Assembly: GCF_000718025.1 (NCBI RefSeq)
Contig: NZ_JODS01000024.1
Span: 52,528-116,527 of the forward strand
Reading direction: 5' to 3'
Length of the DNA stretch: 64,000 nt
Source: Kitasatospora purpeofusca
GTDB taxonomy: Bacteria > Actinomycetota > Actinomycetes > Streptomycetales > Streptomycetaceae
Shown: one piece after another, positions 34,226 through 43,083 of the stretch
How the letters are laid out: every line of letters starts with the position of its first letter
Position numbering within the stretch: position 1 is the stretch's first letter
Position numbers and translations under genes: made by a program
Notes under the pieces: generated by a model
What the model was told of the DNA's origin: nothing
Databases searched by the model: none
Seen by the model: only the letters and a program-made list of their open reading frames with translations

Positions 34226-35462
34226 TGGTCGCCCACTCCTCGCGGAGCCGCCCGAACACCTCGTGGAACTCGGGGAAGGTCTTCCGCACGCAGGCGGGGT
34301 CGTCGAAGGTGATGCCGGGCGTGCGCAGACCGGTGACGGAGAAGGACATCACCATCCGGTGGTCGCCGTGGGAGGCGAGGGCGGTGCCGCGCGGGGTGCC
34401 CGGGCGGATCTCGATCCAGTCGTGGCCGGTGGCGACGTCGATGCCGAGCCGACGGAGGTTCTCCGCGCAGGCGTCGAGGCGGTCGCACTCCTTGACCCTG
34501 GTGTTGGCGACGTTCTCGATCCGCACCGGCGCGTCCGCGAACGGGGCGACGGCGGCGAGCGTCGGCATGGTGTCGGAGATGTCGCGCATGTCGACGGTCA
34601 GGCCGGAGAGCCGGCCGCCGGCGGGGCCCTCGACGGTGGTCCGGTCGCTGCCCATCTCGACCCGCGCGCCCATCCGGGCCAGCACGTCGACGAACCGCAG
34701 GTCGCCCTGGAGCGCGTCCTTGCCGAGCCCGGGGACGGTCAGCCGGCGGCCGGTGAGCGCGGCGGCGGCGAAGAAGTAGCTCGCCGTCGAGGCGTCCGGC
34801 TCGACCGGGTAGGCGGCGGCCCGGTAGCCGCCGGGCGCGACCTCGTAGACCCGGCCGGTGCGGGTCACGGTGGCGCCGAAGGACCGCATCATGGCGACGG
34901 TGATCTCCACGTACGGCTCGGAGACCAGGTCGGTGACGGTGATCCGCAGGCCCTGCTCGGTGAGCGGGCCGAGCAGCAGCAGCGCGGTGAGGTACTGCGA
35001 GGAGAGGCCCGCGTCGAGGGTGATCTCGCCGCCGCGGACGCCGTCGGCGGTGATCCGCAGCGGGTGGTGGCCCTCGGCCTCCTCGTGCCGGAGGTCGACC
35101 CCGAGGGCGCGCAGCGCCTCGGTCAGCGGGCCGAGCGGGCGGCGGCGCATCTGGGCGGAGGCGTCGAAGCGGAACTCGCCGCGGCCGGCGGCGGCGAGCA
35201 CGGGCAGGAAGCGCGCGGTGGTGGCGCCGTCGCGGCAGTAGACGTCGGCGTCGTGGGCGGGGCCCTGCGGGCGGCCCTCGACGGTCCACCGGTCCGGTGC
35301 GGCGGTGAGGGCGTAACCGAGCGCCCGCAGCCCCTCGGAGAAGCCCTCGGTGTCGTCGGAGCGCAGCGGCCGGAGCAGGGTGGTGGTGCCCTCGGCGGCG
35401 GCGGCCAGGAACAGTGCGCGTGCGGTGACCGACTTGGAGCCGGGGATCTCGACGGTCGTCAT
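34218..35462 (-). CDS. aroA: 3-phosphoshikimate 1-carboxyvinyltransferase-like protein (second-type AroA)
   Basis: 414 residues; GGAGG just before the ATG. Enolpyruvyl transferase motifs are present: P-G-S-K-S-V-T-A-R-A (Lys binding PEP), D-I-S-D-T-M-P-T-L-A (catalytic Asp), V-K-E-C-D-R-L (catalytic Glu, with K-E and D-R), and H-G-D-H-R-M-V-M-S-F. It differs from the housekeeping enzyme by C-R-D-G-A-T-T-A-R-F-L at the N-A-G-T-A-M-R loop. Streptomyces often carry such a divergent AroA beside the normal one. It would join shikimate-3-phosphate and PEP, or a related acceptor. No other shikimate genes are nearby. Confidence 0.85.
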   Translation of the reverse strand: MTTVEIPGSKSVTARALFLAAAAEGTTTLLRPLRSDDTEGFSEGLRALGYALTAAPDRWTVEGRPQGPAHDADVYCRDGATTARFLPVLAAAGRGEFRFDASAQMRRRPLGPLTEALRALGVDLRHEEAEGHHPLRITADGVRGGEITLDAGLSSQYLTALLLLGPLTEQGLRITVTDLVSEPYVEITVAMMRSFGATVTRTGRVYEVAPGGYRAAAYPVEPDASTASYFFAAAALTGRRLTVPGLGKDALQGDLRFVDVLARMGARVEMGSDRTTVEGPAGGRLSGLTVDMRDISDTMPTLAAVAPFADAPVRIENVANTRVKECDRLDACAENLRRLGIDVATGHDWIEIRPGTPRGTALASHGDHRMVMSFSVTGLRTPGITFDDPACVRKTFPEFHEVFGRLREEWATTG

Positions 35463-35750
35463 GGGGCCTCCGGGGTGGGTGGTCCGGGCGTGCCGGGCAG
35501 GGTTCGTGGTCCTCCTGTTCATCCTGCCGGAGGCGGTGCCGCCCGGGGGAGGGTGTCCGGGTTCTGGACGGGTTCCCGACGGGTTCCGGCCGGGGGCTGG
35601 TCGTTGTTGGCCGGGGTGCGCGGCCGGGCCGGTCCGTACGCGCAGGGAGGGGGCGGGGGCGGCTGTGGCACGATGCGAGGGATCGGCCGAACGGCCGCCG
35701 CCTCCCCGCCCGGGCCAGCACGGTCCGGGCCCGCCAGAGATGAGGACCCC

Positions 35751-36326
35751 GTGCCCGAGAGCAGCACCGGCGCGGCCCCCGAGGCCGCCGGTACCGACCG
35801 GCTCGCCTTCCGCGCCGCGACCTCCGCCGATGTGCCCGCCCTGCTGGACCTGGTCGAGTCCGCCTACCGCGGCGACGCCAGCCGGGCCGGCTGGACCACC
35901 GAGGCCGACCTGCTGGACGGGCAGCGCACCGACACCGAGGGTGTGACCACGGCCGTCAACCACTCGGACGGCGTGGTGCTGCTCGCGGAGCTGGACGGCG
36001 AGCTGCTCGCCTGCTGCCAGCTGGAACGGCGGGGCGCGCGCGCCTACTTCGGCATGTTCTCGGTGCGCCCCGGCCGCCAGGGCGGCGGCCTCGGGCGGGC
36101 CGTGCTCGCGCGGGCCGAGCGGTACGCCGCCGAGGAGTGGGGGGTGACCGAGATGGAGATGACGGTGATCGAGCAGCGCTCGGAGCTGATCGCCTGGTAC
36201 GAGCGCCGGGGCTTCCGGCGCACCGGCGACTACTCGCCGTTCCCGTACGGCGACGAGCGCTTCGGCATCCCGCTCCGCCCCGACCTGCGGTTCGAGAAGC
36301 TGACCAAGGAGATTACCGTCCAGTAG
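35751..36326 (+). CDS. GNAT-family N-acetyltransferase
   Basis: 191 residues from a GTG six bases after GAGG. R-P-G-R-Q-G-G-G-L-G-R-A-V-L is the acetyl-CoA pyrophosphate loop (Q/R-x-x-G-x-G/A), and M-T-V-I-E-Q-R-S-E-L-I-A-W-Y-E-R-R-G-F the C-terminal half of the fold. R-R-T-G-D-Y-S-P-F-P-Y-G suggests a small-molecule amine substrate. It is divergent from the aroA-like gene. No operon partner. Confidence 0.87.
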   Translation: MPESSTGAAPEAAGTDRLAFRAATSADVPALLDLVESAYRGDASRAGWTTEADLLDGQRTDTEGVTTAVNHSDGVVLLAELDGELLACCQLERRGARAYFGMFSVRPGRQGGGLGRAVLARAERYAAEEWGVTEMEMTVIEQRSELIAWYERRGFRRTGDYSPFPYGDERFGIPLRPDLRFEKLTKEITVQ

Positions 36327-36489
36327 TGGTGACACGGCGTCAGGTGGTGTACGAATCTGACGTTATGTCAACTCCCTGACCTGGGGCGATGCCCGACGGT
36401 GCGGCCCGATGATCGATTGGTCCAGACCAACGTGAGAGGCTGACCGGCGAAAGGCCACGTTCCGTCCCAGCTCAGGGGGGCCATTCCGC

Positions 36490-38325
36490 ATGCCCGTCCA
36501 CCATGGCAACGCCGTGTCCGCGCCCGACCGGGAACCGCAGCACTCACTGCGCCGAATACCCGACGGCGGGCCCGACAACCGTCGTCGCAGCAGGCTCGCC
36601 GACCGTCCCGGGGCGTCCCCCGGTACACGTCCCGACCCGCGCGCCGAGGACGACCTGTCGCGTCTGCCCAGTCCGCCCGACGACGAGGAGCTCTACTGGT
36701 ACTTCGGCCCGCAGCGCCGCTGGGTGCTGCTCTGCGCCACCCTCTCCTACGCCGGAGCCACCGCGACGCTCGGCCTGTTCGCGCTCAGCCGCCCACTGCT
36801 CTGGCCGTTCCTCGTGCTCACCGTGCTCAACGCCGCGACCTGGCTGCTCTCCGTCGTCGACGGACAGCGCTCCCGCCGCTTCACCCGCGACTCGCACGAC
36901 CTGCTGGTCCGGGCCTGGCGCCCCGTCCGGCACCCGGGCGTCGACCTCCTGCTGCCCACCGCCGGTGAGCCGCTCGCCGTCCTGGACAACGCCTACCGGC
37001 ACACCGCCGCCGTCCGGTGGCCCGGCGAGCTGACCGTCCTGGTCCTCGACGACGCCGCCCGGCCCGAGGTGCGCGAACTCGCCGAGTCCTACGGCTTCGA
37101 GTACCGCAGCCGCCCCGACCGGGGCCGCTTCAAGAAGGCCGGAAACCTCAACCACGGCCTGGTCGAGGGCACCGGCGACATCATCGCCGTCCTCGACGCG
37201 GACTTCTGCCCGCGCCCGGACTTCCTGCAGCACCTGGTGCCGTACCTCGACGATCCGGACATCGGCATCGTGCAGAGCCCGCAGTGCTTCGACACCGACG
37301 CCGGGATGTCCTGGCTCGAACGCGCGGCCGGCGCCACCCAGGAGATCTTCTACCGCTGGATCCAGCCTTCCCGGGACGCCCAGGACGGCACCGTCTGCTG
37401 CGGCACCAACGCGCTCTACCGGCGCGCCGCACTCGAACGCGTCGGCGGCTTCGCCGAGATCGACCACAGCGAGGACCTCTACACCGGCCTCTCGCTCGCC
37501 CGCGCCGGGTGGACCACCCGGTACGTGCCCGCGCTGCTCGCCAAGGGCATGTCGCCCACCGGCCTGCCCGCCTTCATCAGCCAGCAGTACCGCTGGTGCC
37601 TCGGCTCGCTGGCCCTGGTCGGGGACCCCGACTTCCGGCGCGGCCCGCTTCCCCGCTCGGCCCGGCTCTGCTTCTGGAACGGCATCCTCGGCTACCTCAC
37701 CAGCGCGGTGAACGTCTTCGCGGTGCCGCTGCCGGCCCTGATCATGCTGTTCTTCCGCCCCGACGAGATCGCCCCCTGGCAGGTACTGCCGTTCCTGCCG
37801 CCGATCTGGGTCGCGCTCGTCCTGCTCCCCGCGATGTCCCGCACCCACTGGCGCTTCGAGGTCACCCGGGTCCAACTCCTGGGCGGGCTCTGCCATGTGG
37901 TGGCCATCGCGCACGCGCTGCGCCGACGCAGCGCCGACTGGGTGCCCACCGGCGCCGTCTCCGGCGGCACCGCGCTGGCCCGCACCGTCGCCCGGATCGG
38001 CGTCGGCTGGCTCGGCCTCGTGGTCGTCGCGGGCGTGGTCGGACTCGTCCGCGCCGTCAACTCCTACGGCTGGCAGCCCTTCTGGGCGCTCGCCGGACTG
38101 CTCGCGCTCACCACCTACACGGTCGTTCCGCTGATCGGCGCACTCTGGCCGCTGGTCCGCGGTGGCAACGGCGCCACCGTCGCGGACCTCGCCCGGCCGT
38201 CCGACCGCCAGGGCAACCGTCGGTCCGACCTGCGCTTCGGGCCCGCCGAGGCCGTCGCCGTCACCGCGGTGCTGCTGCTCTGCGGCCTGCTGGCGTCCGG
38301 CTGGGCCGACCCGCTGGTGTTCTGA
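36490..38325 (+). CDS. Cellulose-synthase-like family 2 glycosyltransferase (membrane)
   Basis: 611 residues; an AGGGGGG lies before the ATG. A ~70-residue polar N-terminus precedes two membrane segments (~78-98 and 103-122). The GT-A domain carries V-L-V-L-D-D (187-188), A-V-L-D-A-D-F (D-x-D at 236-238), H-S-E-D-L (the acid/base region) and Q-Q-Y-R-W (365-369, the QxxRW signature). At least five membrane segments follow. This is the BcsA/CslA architecture that polymerises and extrudes a beta-glucan. There is no PilZ domain. The SGNH acyltransferase gene downstream suggests that the glycan is O-acylated. It is distinct from cslA-glxA by context. Confidence 0.9.
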   Translation: MPVHHGNAVSAPDREPQHSLRRIPDGGPDNRRRSRLADRPGASPGTRPDPRAEDDLSRLPSPPDDEELYWYFGPQRRWVLLCATLSYAGATATLGLFALSRPLLWPFLVLTVLNAATWLLSVVDGQRSRRFTRDSHDLLVRAWRPVRHPGVDLLLPTAGEPLAVLDNAYRHTAAVRWPGELTVLVLDDAARPEVRELAESYGFEYRSRPDRGRFKKAGNLNHGLVEGTGDIIAVLDADFCPRPDFLQHLVPYLDDPDIGIVQSPQCFDTDAGMSWLERAAGATQEIFYRWIQPSRDAQDGTVCCGTNALYRRAALERVGGFAEIDHSEDLYTGLSLARAGWTTRYVPALLAKGMSPTGLPAFISQQYRWCLGSLALVGDPDFRRGPLPRSARLCFWNGILGYLTSAVNVFAVPLPALIMLFFRPDEIAPWQVLPFLPPIWVALVLLPAMSRTHWRFEVTRVQLLGGLCHVVAIAHALRRRSADWVPTGAVSGGTALARTVARIGVGWLGLVVVAGVVGLVRAVNSYGWQPFWALAGLLALTTYTVVPLIGALWPLVRGGNGATVADLARPSDRQGNRRSDLRFGPAEAVAVTAVLLLCGLLASGWADPLVF

Positions 38326-38470
38326 CGCCTCGTCAGTTCCTTTTCCTCCCCTAGTAGTTCATTTCCTCCCTTCCTTGCGCGTCGCCCCACCGGCGCGGAC
38401 TGCCGGCCGGCCGCCCCATCGGCCCGCCGGCCCCCGACCACCGCTGCCAGCCCCTGCAAGGAGCTTCGCC

Positions 38471-40639
38471 GTGCCCACGGCCGTACCACCAGGCGCCGAG
38501 CCGTCGCGCGCCCTCGTCCCGACCGACGTCCTCTCCTCCTCGTCCAGCGCCGAGCCTGTCGCTGCCGCGTCTGTCGCGGCTCGTGCCGACGCGGCCGGAC
38601 CCGCCACCGCCGATCCGCGGCCGCGGGCCGCCTTCCGCCCCGACATCGAGGGCCTGCGCGGCGTCGCCGTGCTCTCCGTGCTCGCCTTCCACGCGGCCGT
38701 CCCCGGCCTCACCGGCGGCTACGTCGGTGTCGACGTCTTCTTCGTCGTCTCCGGCTTCCTGATCACCGGGCTCCTCCTCGCCCGTCCCCTCGGCCTGTGG
38801 GACTTCGCCGCCCGCCGCGCCCGCCGCATCCTGCCCGCCGCCGCCGTGGTCCTGGTCGCCACCGCGCTGGCCGGCGGCGCCCTGCTCGACCCGCTGCGCG
38901 GCACCGACCTCGCCCGGGACCTCATCGCCGCCGCCGGACAGTTCTCCAACTGGCGCTTCGTCGGCCAGCAGACCGACTACCTGGCCGCCGAGCACGACCC
39001 CAGCCCGCTCCAGCACTTCTGGTCGCTCGGGGTGGAGAACCAGTTCTACCTGCTCTGGGGCGTCCTGCTGCTCGGTCTCGCCCGGCTGTTCGCCGGACAC
39101 CGCCGCCGCACCGTCACCGCCGCCACCCTGACCACCCTCGCCGTCGGCGGCGTCTCGCTGCTGCTCTGCATCCGCTGGACGGCCGGCTCCGCGCCGCTCG
39201 GCTACTTCTCCACCGCCAGCCGCCTCTGGGAGTTCGCCGTCGGCGGCTGCGTCGCCCTCGCCGCACCGGCCCTGACCACCCGGCTCGCCCGCGGCGGCCC
39301 CGGCGTCCGCCTCGGCGGCGGACTGCTGCGCGTCCTCGGCTGGGTCGGCGCCGCCGCGCTGCTCACCGCCGTCCTCCGGTACGACCGCGACACGCCCTTC
39401 CCCGGTACGGCCGCCCTGCTGCCCGTACTCGGCACCGCCGCCCTCCTGCTGGCCGGCCCCGCGCACCGCGCGCTGACCGCCGGTGACGTCGGCCGACTGC
39501 TCGCCACCCGTCCGCTGCGCGCCGCCGGGCGGCTCTCCTACGCCTGGTACCTGTGGCACTGGCCGGTGCTGACCATCGCCCAGGCCCGCTGGGGCGCCCT
39601 GCCCTGGACCACGCTGGTCGCCCTCACGGCGGCCGCCGCACTCCCGGCCTGGCTCACCCTGCGACTGGTCGAAACGCCGCTGCGGTTCGGCGGCGGCCCG
39701 GCCCCGCGCCGGGGCCTCGCCGTCGGCGCCAGCGCCCTGGTCATCCCGCTGATCGCCGGCCTCACCCTGGGCGGCGGCACCGTTCGCGCACTCGGCGACC
39801 CCGACCGCGCGACCGTCGCCCCGGCCGGGGCGGTGGACGGCCCCGGCCTGCTCGCCCCCGGCACCCGGGTGCTCTCGCTCACCCCCTCGCTCGCCCGCGC
39901 CCGGCAGGACTTCCCGCCCGGCAAGGGCTGCGAGATCCCGCTCGGCGCCGAGACCAGCCCGCGCTGCCTGTTCGGCACCGAGTCCAGCCCCGACCGGATC
40001 GTGCTCATCGGCGACTCGCACGCCGGTCAGTGGATCTCGGCCGCCCTGGCGATGGCCGAGCAGCGGCAGTGGGCGCTGGAGGTCCTGGTCAAGCCGGGTT
40101 GCCCGCTGGCCACCCTGACGGTGCGCAACAACGTGCTCGGCCGCACCTTCGAGGAGTGCGACCGCTGGCGCGAGAACACCTTCACCCGGCTCACCTCCGG
40201 CCCCAAGCCCCGGCTGGTGCTGATGGCGGGCCTCAACCGGTACGGCGGCCAGGACGAGCGCACCGAGGGCTGGACCCGCACCCTGGACCGCCTCACCGCC
40301 CTCGGCGCCCCGCTCGCCTACCTGGGCGACACCCCGATGCCCGGCAAGGACATCCCGACCTGCCTGGCCGGCTCCGACGGCCGCTCGGACGCCTGCTTCT
40401 TCCCGCGCGGGACGGCCTTCGAGCGCGACCCGCTGCTCGACGGCGGCCTCGCCGAGCGCTACCGGGTCCGGGCCCTGGACCTGGGCCCGCTGCTCTGCCC
40501 CGGTACCGGCCCGGACTGCCCGGCCGTCCTGGAGGGCGTGATCCTCTACCGCGACACCGGCCACATCACCGACACCGTGGCCCGGGTCCTCGCGCCGCGC
40601 CTGGACCACGCCCTGCTCGGTCCCGGCACCGTTTCCTGA
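38471..40639 (+). CDS. Acyltransferase-3/SGNH fusion (OafA/YrhL type)
   Basis: 722 residues; AAGGAG eight bases before the GTG. After a ~55-residue Ala-rich tail the acyltransferase-3 domain begins: R-P-D-I-E-G-L-R-G-V-A-V-L-S-V with ten or so membrane segments, the conserved H-A-A-V-P-G and F-F-V-V-S-G-F-L-I. A C-terminal SGNH domain starts with V-L-I-G-D-S-H-A-G-Q-W (nucleophile Ser) and ends in Y-R-D-T-G-H-I-T (Asp/His pair). Such proteins O-acetylate surface polysaccharides outside the membrane. It follows the glycosyltransferase by 145 bases and ends in a strong hairpin. Confidence 0.92.
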   Translation: MPTAVPPGAEPSRALVPTDVLSSSSSAEPVAAASVAARADAAGPATADPRPRAAFRPDIEGLRGVAVLSVLAFHAAVPGLTGGYVGVDVFFVVSGFLITGLLLARPLGLWDFAARRARRILPAAAVVLVATALAGGALLDPLRGTDLARDLIAAAGQFSNWRFVGQQTDYLAAEHDPSPLQHFWSLGVENQFYLLWGVLLLGLARLFAGHRRRTVTAATLTTLAVGGVSLLLCIRWTAGSAPLGYFSTASRLWEFAVGGCVALAAPALTTRLARGGPGVRLGGGLLRVLGWVGAAALLTAVLRYDRDTPFPGTAALLPVLGTAALLLAGPAHRALTAGDVGRLLATRPLRAAGRLSYAWYLWHWPVLTIAQARWGALPWTTLVALTAAAALPAWLTLRLVETPLRFGGGPAPRRGLAVGASALVIPLIAGLTLGGGTVRALGDPDRATVAPAGAVDGPGLLAPGTRVLSLTPSLARARQDFPPGKGCEIPLGAETSPRCLFGTESSPDRIVLIGDSHAGQWISAALAMAEQRQWALEVLVKPGCPLATLTVRNNVLGRTFEECDRWRENTFTRLTSGPKPRLVLMAGLNRYGGQDERTEGWTRTLDRLTALGAPLAYLGDTPMPGKDIPTCLAGSDGRSDACFFPRGTAFERDPLLDGGLAERYRVRALDLGPLLCPGTGPDCPAVLEGVILYRDTGHITDTVARVLAPRLDHALLGPGTVS

Positions 40640-40657
40640 CGCCCGCTCCAGCACCCC

Positions 40658-40693
40658 GGCCGCCCGCCCACCGCCCCCGGTGGGCGGGCGGCC
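40658..40693 (+). terminator. Perfect 15-bp hairpin after the acyltransferase
   Basis: Stem 40658-40672 with 40679-40693 and a 6-base loop, followed by GTTGTCGT. It closes the glycan unit. Confidence 0.72.
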
Positions 40694-40703
40694 GTTGTCG
40701 TGC

Positions 40704-40748
40704 GACCCGTGCGACCCGGACGACCCGGACGACCCGTACGGCCCGTAC
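40704..40748 (+). repeat. Five 9-bp tandem units
   Basis: GACCCGTGC, GACCCGGAC, GACCCGGAC, GACCCGTAC, GGCCCGTAC with an exact 9-bp period directly behind the terminator hairpin. No coding role is seen. Confidence 0.65.
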
Positions 40749-41088
40749 GACCGACGTCGAGGTCGGGCGTCCGGGCGTGCGGGCCGGCCACCGGAGCAGG
40801 AAGTCGATGCCACCGACTTCCCACTCCCTTTCGCCTGCGGCCCTCACCAGCAGGACGGCGGCGTCCCGGTGGCCCCGTGCCAGCGGCAAGGGCCGCCGGG
40901 GAAGACGTGCCGGACGACGAGTCGGCCGGAAGAGGGGCGGAGCGGTAGGTCGGCCGATCCGGCTTCCTGCTCCGAAAGGGCCACCGCACGCCGGATCCGG
41001 CCCGGGTGCTGTCCCGGCTGCCGGGCGGCCGCGCAGGTCGGTCCGTGGCGGGCGGACGACTGCTGCGGACGGGTGGACCGGTCCGGGC
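40749..41088. other. Intergenic stretch, no gene seen
   Basis: Codon bias on both strands is poor and no start with ribosome-binding site is convincing. The only structure noted is an 8-bp inverted repeat GGAAGTCG/CGACTTCC near 40800-40822. Confidence 0.4.
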
Positions 41089-41988
41089 TCAGCCGTAGAT
41101 GCCCCGGCAGAGGCGGGCCTGCTCGGAGCCGGCGGGCCAGCGGCCGAAGTGCTCGGCCTGGTCGCAGATCGTGCCGCCGCCCGCCCCGGCCCCCGTCCCA
41201 GCGCCCGGCAGCGACGCGGCGGGATTCGCCGCGGTGGTGGGGGAGTGCGAGGGGGCGGGGGCGGCGGGATTCGCGGCGGGTGCCGGGGTGGGCGCCGGCG
41301 TGGCCGGACCACCGGGGGCGTGCGTCGCCCAGGTGGGCGCAGGGCGTGGCGAACGGCTCGGCTTCGGTCGGGGGCTTCCCGCGGGGTCGGCGCCGGGCGC
41401 GGCCCCGGCCGGGGGCCCGCCCGCGACCACCGGGCCCGCCTCCGGCCCGCCGGGCGCCGCCCCGGGGGGCGGCGGACCCTCGTTGCTCGTCGGCGACGGC
41501 AGCGGGGAGGGTGCCGGGACCGGCAGCAGGCCGGTGGTCGGCGAGACGGCCGGGGACGGCGCGAGTGGCGGCGAGGTCGAGGGGCCGGGGAAGGCCACCA
41601 CCCCGGACGACTCCTCGCCCGACCCGGGTCCGCACATCACCAGCACCGCCGCCATCCCGGCGACGATCCCGACGGCGCTCACCGCCCACGTCCGGCGGCG
41701 TCGACGCCGCTCCGCCGCGGCGGCCTCCGCCATCTCCTCCCAGGGTGGGGTGGGGACGGGCACCGGGGGCGGGACCGGCACCGGCGGAGGCTGCCAGGCC
41801 GGGGTCGGCCACTGCCACTGCGCGGCGCCCGCGCCTGCCGCCGCGCCCCCTCCCGCGCCCGGGCCTGCCGCGCCGGCTGTCGGAGCCGCCGTCGGAGCCG
41901 TCACCGGGGCCGCTCCTGCCGCCGCGACCGGACCGGTCCTCGGTCCGCCGCCCGCCGGGGTACCGCCGTCTGCCGCCTGCCCGCTCAT
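41089..41988 (-). CDS. Single-span membrane protein with Pro/Ala-rich exposed region and conserved C-terminal Cys motif
   Basis: 299 residues; GAGGAC precedes the ATG. Residues 1-95 are a Gly/Ala/Pro-rich cytoplasmic part (P-P-V-P-V-P-P-P-V-P-V-P repeats). R-R-R-R-R then anchors one membrane segment (~100-120, TWAVSAVGIVAGMAAVLVMC). The outside part is a ~150-residue Pro/Ala/Ser spacer ending in a compact C-terminus, I-C-D-Q-A-E-H-F-G-R-W-P-A-G-S-E-Q-A with final L-C-R-G-I-Y-G. This Cys-x(n)-Trp-x(n)-Cys ending recurs at the C-termini of many actinomycete envelope proteins from memory. Its function is unknown. Confidence 0.65.
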   Translation of the reverse strand: MSGQAADGGTPAGGGPRTGPVAAAGAAPVTAPTAAPTAGAAGPGAGGGAAAGAGAAQWQWPTPAWQPPPVPVPPPVPVPTPPWEEMAEAAAAERRRRRRTWAVSAVGIVAGMAAVLVMCGPGSGEESSGVVAFPGPSTSPPLAPSPAVSPTTGLLPVPAPSPLPSPTSNEGPPPPGAAPGGPEAGPVVAGGPPAGAAPGADPAGSPRPKPSRSPRPAPTWATHAPGGPATPAPTPAPAANPAAPAPSHSPTTAANPAASLPGAGTGAGAGGGTICDQAEHFGRWPAGSEQARLCRGIYG

Positions 41989-42242
41989 GTCCTCGTCCTC
42001 CTGCCGTCGTCCACCGCCGCCCGTCCGCGCGTGGCCTGCCGGGTGGGCCGGGGTATGCCGGGTGGGCCGGATGGGGCCGCTCCGCGCGGCGGCCGTCGCA
42101 GGCCCCCGCTCGCGGTGCTCAACGAGCCTGCCGACGGCGGGACATGACCCGGACGAGGGTTCCGGTGCGCGCCCCGCCGGATCCGGACCGCCGCCGTACG
42201 CTGCCTGCCGCAGCCCGGGTGCGCCGCCGGGAGGTCCGCCAC

Positions 42243-42506
42243 ATGCTGGGAGGCATGGAAACCAAGAGCACGTCCACCGCGGCGAACACGGCGTCGAAAT
42301 CCCTGGTCGAGGTCGCCGAGTTCCGCACCGACAGCCGCTACCGGCTGGTCCGCTTCGAGGGCCACGGCTGGGAGCCGCTCGCCCCGGAGGAGTTCGAACC
42401 GCGGATCCACCAGCTCTTCCCCGACCTCGACCCGCACGATCCGGACCGCGTCCACTGGGTCGACCGGCCCTGGGAATGGCCGGCCTGGCACCCGGGCGAA
42501 GCCTGA
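42243..42506 (+). CDS. Small conserved hypothetical protein
   Basis: 87 residues from an ATG eight bases after GGGAGG; an in-frame ATG at 42255 is possible. After a Thr/Ser-rich start, the body EVAEFRTDSRYRLVRFEGHG with W-E-P-L-A-P-E-E-F-E and D-R-V-H-W-V-D-R-P-W-E-W-P-A-W-H-P is rich in Trp, acidic and aromatic residues, and probably a small beta domain. I do not recognise a family. Confidence 0.6.
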   Translation: MLGGMETKSTSTAANTASKSLVEVAEFRTDSRYRLVRFEGHGWEPLAPEEFEPRIHQLFPDLDPHDPDRVHWVDRPWEWPAWHPGEA

Positions 42507-42651
42507 CCGCAGGTGTGAAGGGCGGCGGGAGTGATGTTGACGCCGCCCCTTGACGTGCCGTTCCGGTCCGGGCCGTTCCGGCCTCGCGCGCAGGCAGCCC
42601 GGGCGGACAATTCGGTGGCCCGGTCCGGAGTGTGAGTGCGACGATCGCCCG

Positions 42652-43020
42652 ATGGGTGCACTGGACGCGGTGGCGGCGAGGGTGGCCGGTGGGGCCGGCG
42701 TGGAGTTCCGGCCGAGCGGCTCGTCGATGGTCCCGCTGATCCGCAGCCGACAGTCGGTGCGCGTGCTCCCGGCCGATCCGTCGAAGCTGGAGGTCGGTGA
42801 CATCGTGCTGGCCAGAGTTGCCGGCACGGTCTACCTGCATCTGGTGTCGGCCCTGGACCACGCCAGGAGGCGGGTGCAGATCAGCAACAACCGGGGCCGG
42901 GTCAACGGCTGGACCGGACACGACCGGGTCTTCGGCATCTGCGTGGCGATCGACGGGGTCCCCCGGCCCGGCGCGGCGGGGAAGTCCCGGCCCGCCGACC
43001 CGGACGGCGCCGCCCGCTGA
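42652..43020 (+). CDS. S24/S26 peptidase-fold (LexA/signal-peptidase-like) protein
   Basis: 122 residues. V-E-F-R-P-S-G-S-S-M-V-P-L-I-R-S matches the start of the peptidase domain around the nucleophile Ser of S24/S26 enzymes, followed by L-E-V-G-D-I-V-L-A-R-V. The general-base Lys expected ~40 residues later is not evident (A-R-R-R-V-Q-I-S-N-N-R-G-R), so it may be inactive or use another residue. No membrane anchor or HTH is present. Stand-alone proteins of this type are common but unstudied in actinomycetes. Its stop lies in an 11-bp tandem repeat. Confidence 0.6.
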   Translation: MGALDAVAARVAGGAGVEFRPSGSSMVPLIRSRQSVRVLPADPSKLEVGDIVLARVAGTVYLHLVSALDHARRRVQISNNRGRVNGWTGHDRVFGICVAIDGVPRPGAAGKSRPADPDGAAR

Positions 43021-43055
43021 GCGTCCGTCGAGCGTCCGTCGAGCGCCTGCTGAGC
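43016..43055 (+). repeat. 11-bp tandem repeat over the S24/S26-like stop
   Basis: GCTGAGCGTCC, GTCGAGCGTCC, GTCGAGCGCCT and GCTGAGCGG start at 43016, 43027, 43038 and 43049. The first contains the TGA stop (43018-43020) and the last enters the terminator stem. Confidence 0.65.
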
Positions 43056-43083
43056 GGTCGCGGTCGCGGCCGCGGCCGCTCAG
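43050..43083. terminator. Bidirectional hairpin between convergent genes
   Basis: A 14-bp stem (43050-43063 with 43070-43083, one G-T pair) and 6-base loop. Its right arm contains the stop codon of the minus-strand hydrolase (43080-43082). Confidence 0.65.

Noticed and set aside
36327..36489. Riboswitch or attenuator before the glycosyltransferase
   Set aside because: Only short TGAC/GTCA inverted words near 36330-36368 are seen. No known riboswitch core or terminator/antiterminator pair could be drawn.
40749..41088. Small gene in the gap before the Pro-rich membrane protein
   Set aside because: Several frames are open on both strands but none has codon bias, a ribosome-binding site and a sensible product.
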